From Kuschelorhynchus macadamiae (lineage: Eukaryota; Arthropoda; Insecta; Coleoptera; Curculionidae), in NCBI GenBank assembly GCA_030620095.1, contig JAUTXW010000351.1, positions 62,001 through 126,000 of the forward strand: 64,000 nt of DNA. The letters are read 5' to 3'. A model generated the notes under the pieces. The model had not been told where the DNA came from and did not search any database. It saw only the letters and a program-made list of their open reading frames with translations. Positions 61,571-64,000 of this stretch are shown here, piece after piece. How positions within the stretch are numbered: the first letter of the stretch is position 1; each line of letters begins with the position of its first letter. Made by a program: the position numbers and the translations under genes.

Positions 61571-62879
61571 CATAAAAGCAATTTAGGTCCAACATTTTTA
61601 TATAAAACTAATCTACATACCTTCTTGTGTTTCTTCCATTTCATAAACTATTCTAATCTTAAATCAAAAATTGAGAATAAAATGCTAAAAACACAAAAAC
61701 AAAATTTTAAAATTTGCAAGACGCGGAGTGATTGCCAAAACCTCCGGAATTAATGACAGCTCATTCAAAAACAAATTAATGAGTGATAAAGATAATATAA
61801 TAATATACTATAATACGGAAGGCAATAACCAGCCTATTGGAGTTTACTTCTGGACTATTTAAAGAAGTCAATTAAATATTTGGTGATTTGGCCAACAAAT
61901 TATATACATAACTTCATCCATCGTTGGACTAGTTCCATAGAGGGATCATGTATTATCTTTGTTATGACGTTGGTGTAACGTGGAATAAAAACATATTAAT
62001 TCTATTGCTCTCAAGGCAAGTCAGAACTAGTCAGGAGTCAACAGTGTGGTGTGGGTCGTCGTGTCATTTCAGAAAACCGTGTTTTCAAGCTTTCGGAGGG
62101 CACACTTCGGATTCTATTATAGATAGGGCGCTCAATTTGACATGTATCTTTAGAGACGGGGATCTACGAGATTTATTTGAATTTTTTTCTGTACCATTTT
62201 CGGTACCGGAGATATGGTAACGCAAAATTGACCAAAAAAGTCAAATTCGATGTAACACGATAGCGGCTGCAAATTTTTATTTATTTTTTGACGAAACTTC
62301 CTAGTACAATGGTCTTTCGAGTCCTACAAAACCCTATTGTTTTCGGTTGCGTTTCGAACCAGTTTGACGATATTACGAATTTTTTTTGTTCCAAAAAAGG
62401 GTATTTATCTTATATCTCAAGGTGTTGTTAGGTAAATAACTATATCAAAAAAAGTAGGCGTCTGGTCGGAAAACTGATTACGGCGCCTGAAAGTGCTCAT
62501 AAAGCTACACAAAATGGACGATTTAGTAGGTCCTGGTTTTTAGATGTTGGAATATATACAGGGGGAGAAATTACGAGGTGAAATACAAGCACAAATTTTT
62601 CAAAAATAGCTACATTTTTCACATTATCCTGTATTACATAGAAACTAATTTGGACGTTAGTTTTGTAATATATAGGCACGTAGCGTATTTTTTTACGAAA
62701 CAAGATACTTTTGGGTAGATTGTAACCAAATTTCTAGTTTCTAAGTTTGATGGTGAAATTTCCAATTTTAACCTCACTTTACCGCTTACGTTAGGAAACA
62801 CTATTACTAATGCTAGTATTAAATAGAATGAGAGGAAATCTAAGTAATGCTCAGCAGTAAGATTTTCTTCAAAGAAATA
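61571..62879. other. No recognised gene; possible unclassified repeat
   Basis: AT-rich. Bases 62010-62560 have lower AT content and a 90-codon frame (61948-62220), but no family is recognised; it may be a non-coding repeat. Confidence 0.4.
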
Positions 62880-63473
62880 TAGTCATAAAATTCGTTTATT
62901 TGTTATGACAGTCCACACATCGACTTTTTGTGGATGTTGTGTATGTCCCTTACGCATCCACTGTAGATTTTGATCAGACCAGCATATATTGATCTATTGA
63001 TCATTCCGTTTAAGTAAAATGTATAAAATGTCATCGCAGAAGATAATATTTTGAAAAAATATGTTATTTTCATCATTTCTTCACAGAATTGTAATCTCCT
63101 ACCGTAGACATCTTTAAGAAGTTCATGTACAAAACACGTTATACGAGTGATTTTTCTGGCTCTTTAATAATCGCTGTACAGAAGCTCTACTGATACCATT
63201 ATTTTGAAGAATATGGACTTTCTTGTACTAACAGCAGTATATCAAGTTTTTTGTCTTCAGTTAAACCGAATGGTCGGCCCGTTTTAGGTAACTACGTAAC
63301 TGTCACATGCTCTTTAAATTTGTAAAATATCCCCAACTCTCACTTGACCGCGTAATTGTATTCTCGGGATACTTTTTATTGAACAACACCTGAATTTTAT
63401 CCTGGCTCCATACTTTGTCTCCACAATCCAATAATATCAACATTTCAGTGTTCTGAATTTCTGAGAGCACCAT
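62880..63473 (-). pseudogene. Mariner-like transposase N-terminal half
   Basis: From ATG at 63473 (minus): MVLSEIQNTEMLILLDCGDK, IQVLFNKKYPENTITRSS, then after a stop KTGRPFGLTEDKKLDI and LLVQESPYSS. Next RLQFCEEMMKITYFFKIL, MTFYTFYLNGMINRSIYAGL and RDIHNIHKKSMCG. The FCEEMM ... FxLNGxxNRxN ... QKxMCG order is the N-terminal HTH through first-Asp region of a mariner-like protein; the DES-type first acid is not visible. Frameshifted and 3'-truncated near 62880. Confidence 0.65.
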
Positions 63474-63787
63474 AATTCAATAATATTAAAGTTCCAAAAT
63501 ACAAACACTTGCTTACAATTCAACAAACTGAAATTATATTTTTGTGTATATAGGTATTTGCCAAATAAACAACCAAATGTGGGAAAAATTTGTTATAGAA
63601 TTTGAAGAATTTGGGTACCTTTTTACTTGCTTTTTCCAATGTAAAAATTTGTGATATTAGGAAGTTGCTTGTTAACGTATGTGGCAATAATAAATACCAC
63701 TATTATTTACTCAATCTTCCTAAGATAATTCGATAAAATTTTCCCAAGCCACTGGCTAGTTTGATAGTTAATTTAATTTAAAAACTT
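63474..63787. other. No assigned feature
   Basis: AT-rich spacer between the mariner-like fragment and the LINE at the window end. Confidence 0.5.
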
Positions 63788-64000
63788 ATGTGGACTCATT
63801 TTACGGTAACGAAATGAACAGACTAACAGTTGATAAGAACAAGAGCTCAGGTCTGGATGGTTTGCCTCCTATATTTATAAAAGTTTGTGCATTGTCGTTG
63901 ACCATACCTCTATGCATTCTTTTTCAAAGATCTTTTAATACAGCTCAAATTCCAACATATTGGAAGGAGTCTACTCTTTACCTAATTTTTAAATCTGGTT
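63788..64000 (+). CDS. Jockey-like LINE ORF2, pre-RT region, runs off the window
   Basis: An open frame to the last base reads YVDSFYGNEMNRLTVDKNKS, SGLDGLPPIFIKVCALSLTI, PLCILFQRSFNTAQIPTYWK and ESTLYLIFKSG. The DKNKSSGLDGLPPIFIK ... WK ... IFKSG pattern is the start of the RT domain in Jockey-clade LINEs. The visible 71 codons have no stop; the rest lies to the right. Confidence 0.78.

Overview
The window looks like insect nuclear DNA: AT-rich, no operons, small exons with GT-AG introns, and crowded with insect-type transposable elements (Penelope-like elements, Jockey-like LINEs, DD41D mariner relatives, hAT, pogo, Transib). The species cannot be named from the sequence; a large repeat-rich insect genome, for example a beetle, is an inference.

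The only host gene recognised is the 3' part of a PDGF/VEGF-receptor-type receptor tyrosine kinase (Pvr-like) on the + strand. Ten exons (2751-23486) run in consistent splice phase from the transmembrane helix through the split kinase domain to the C-terminal tail and stop codon, giving 646 visible residues. The ligand-binding exons must lie upstream of the window. The introns are full of mobile DNA: intron 1 has a palindromic MITE; intron 2 has foldbacks; intron 5 has mariner debris and a LINE split by a complete Transib transposon; intron 6 has a LINE fragment; intron 8 has Penelope, mariner and LINE remnants plus a large hairpin; intron 9 has a Penelope copy whose sister lies just past the 3' end of the gene.

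From 24 kb to 64 kb I see almost only mobile elements. These are: an internally deleted hAT with a perfect 8-bp target duplication (25957-27354); Penelope-like elements with GIY-YIG endonuclease remnants (31.4-33.5, 38.6-40.0, 40.8-41.2, 49.5-50.6 kb); a Crypton-like tyrosine-recombinase scrap (33.6-33.8 kb); a pogo/Jerky-like transposon with an intact 531-codon transposase and two extra reading frames (about 34-38 kb); a decayed copy of an arthropod multi-copy zinc-finger family (41.9-43.5 kb); a Jockey-like LINE (46-48 kb); a DD41D element with about 427-bp inverted repeats nested in another transposase (51.1-54.2 kb); a second, broken Transib-like element containing a tRNA-like gene (55.7-58.5 kb); and a DD41D element with about 775-bp inverted repeats (58.9-61.6 kb).

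The most notable content is the pair of RAG1-related Transib elements. The first (9579-12984) has an intact RAG1-core-like transposase, CGGCG 5-bp target duplications and ends resembling recombination signal sequences. The second (55726-58492) is divergent: it has an intron, different RSS-like ends and a CACCG duplication. No virus, CRISPR array, rRNA or toxin gene was seen.
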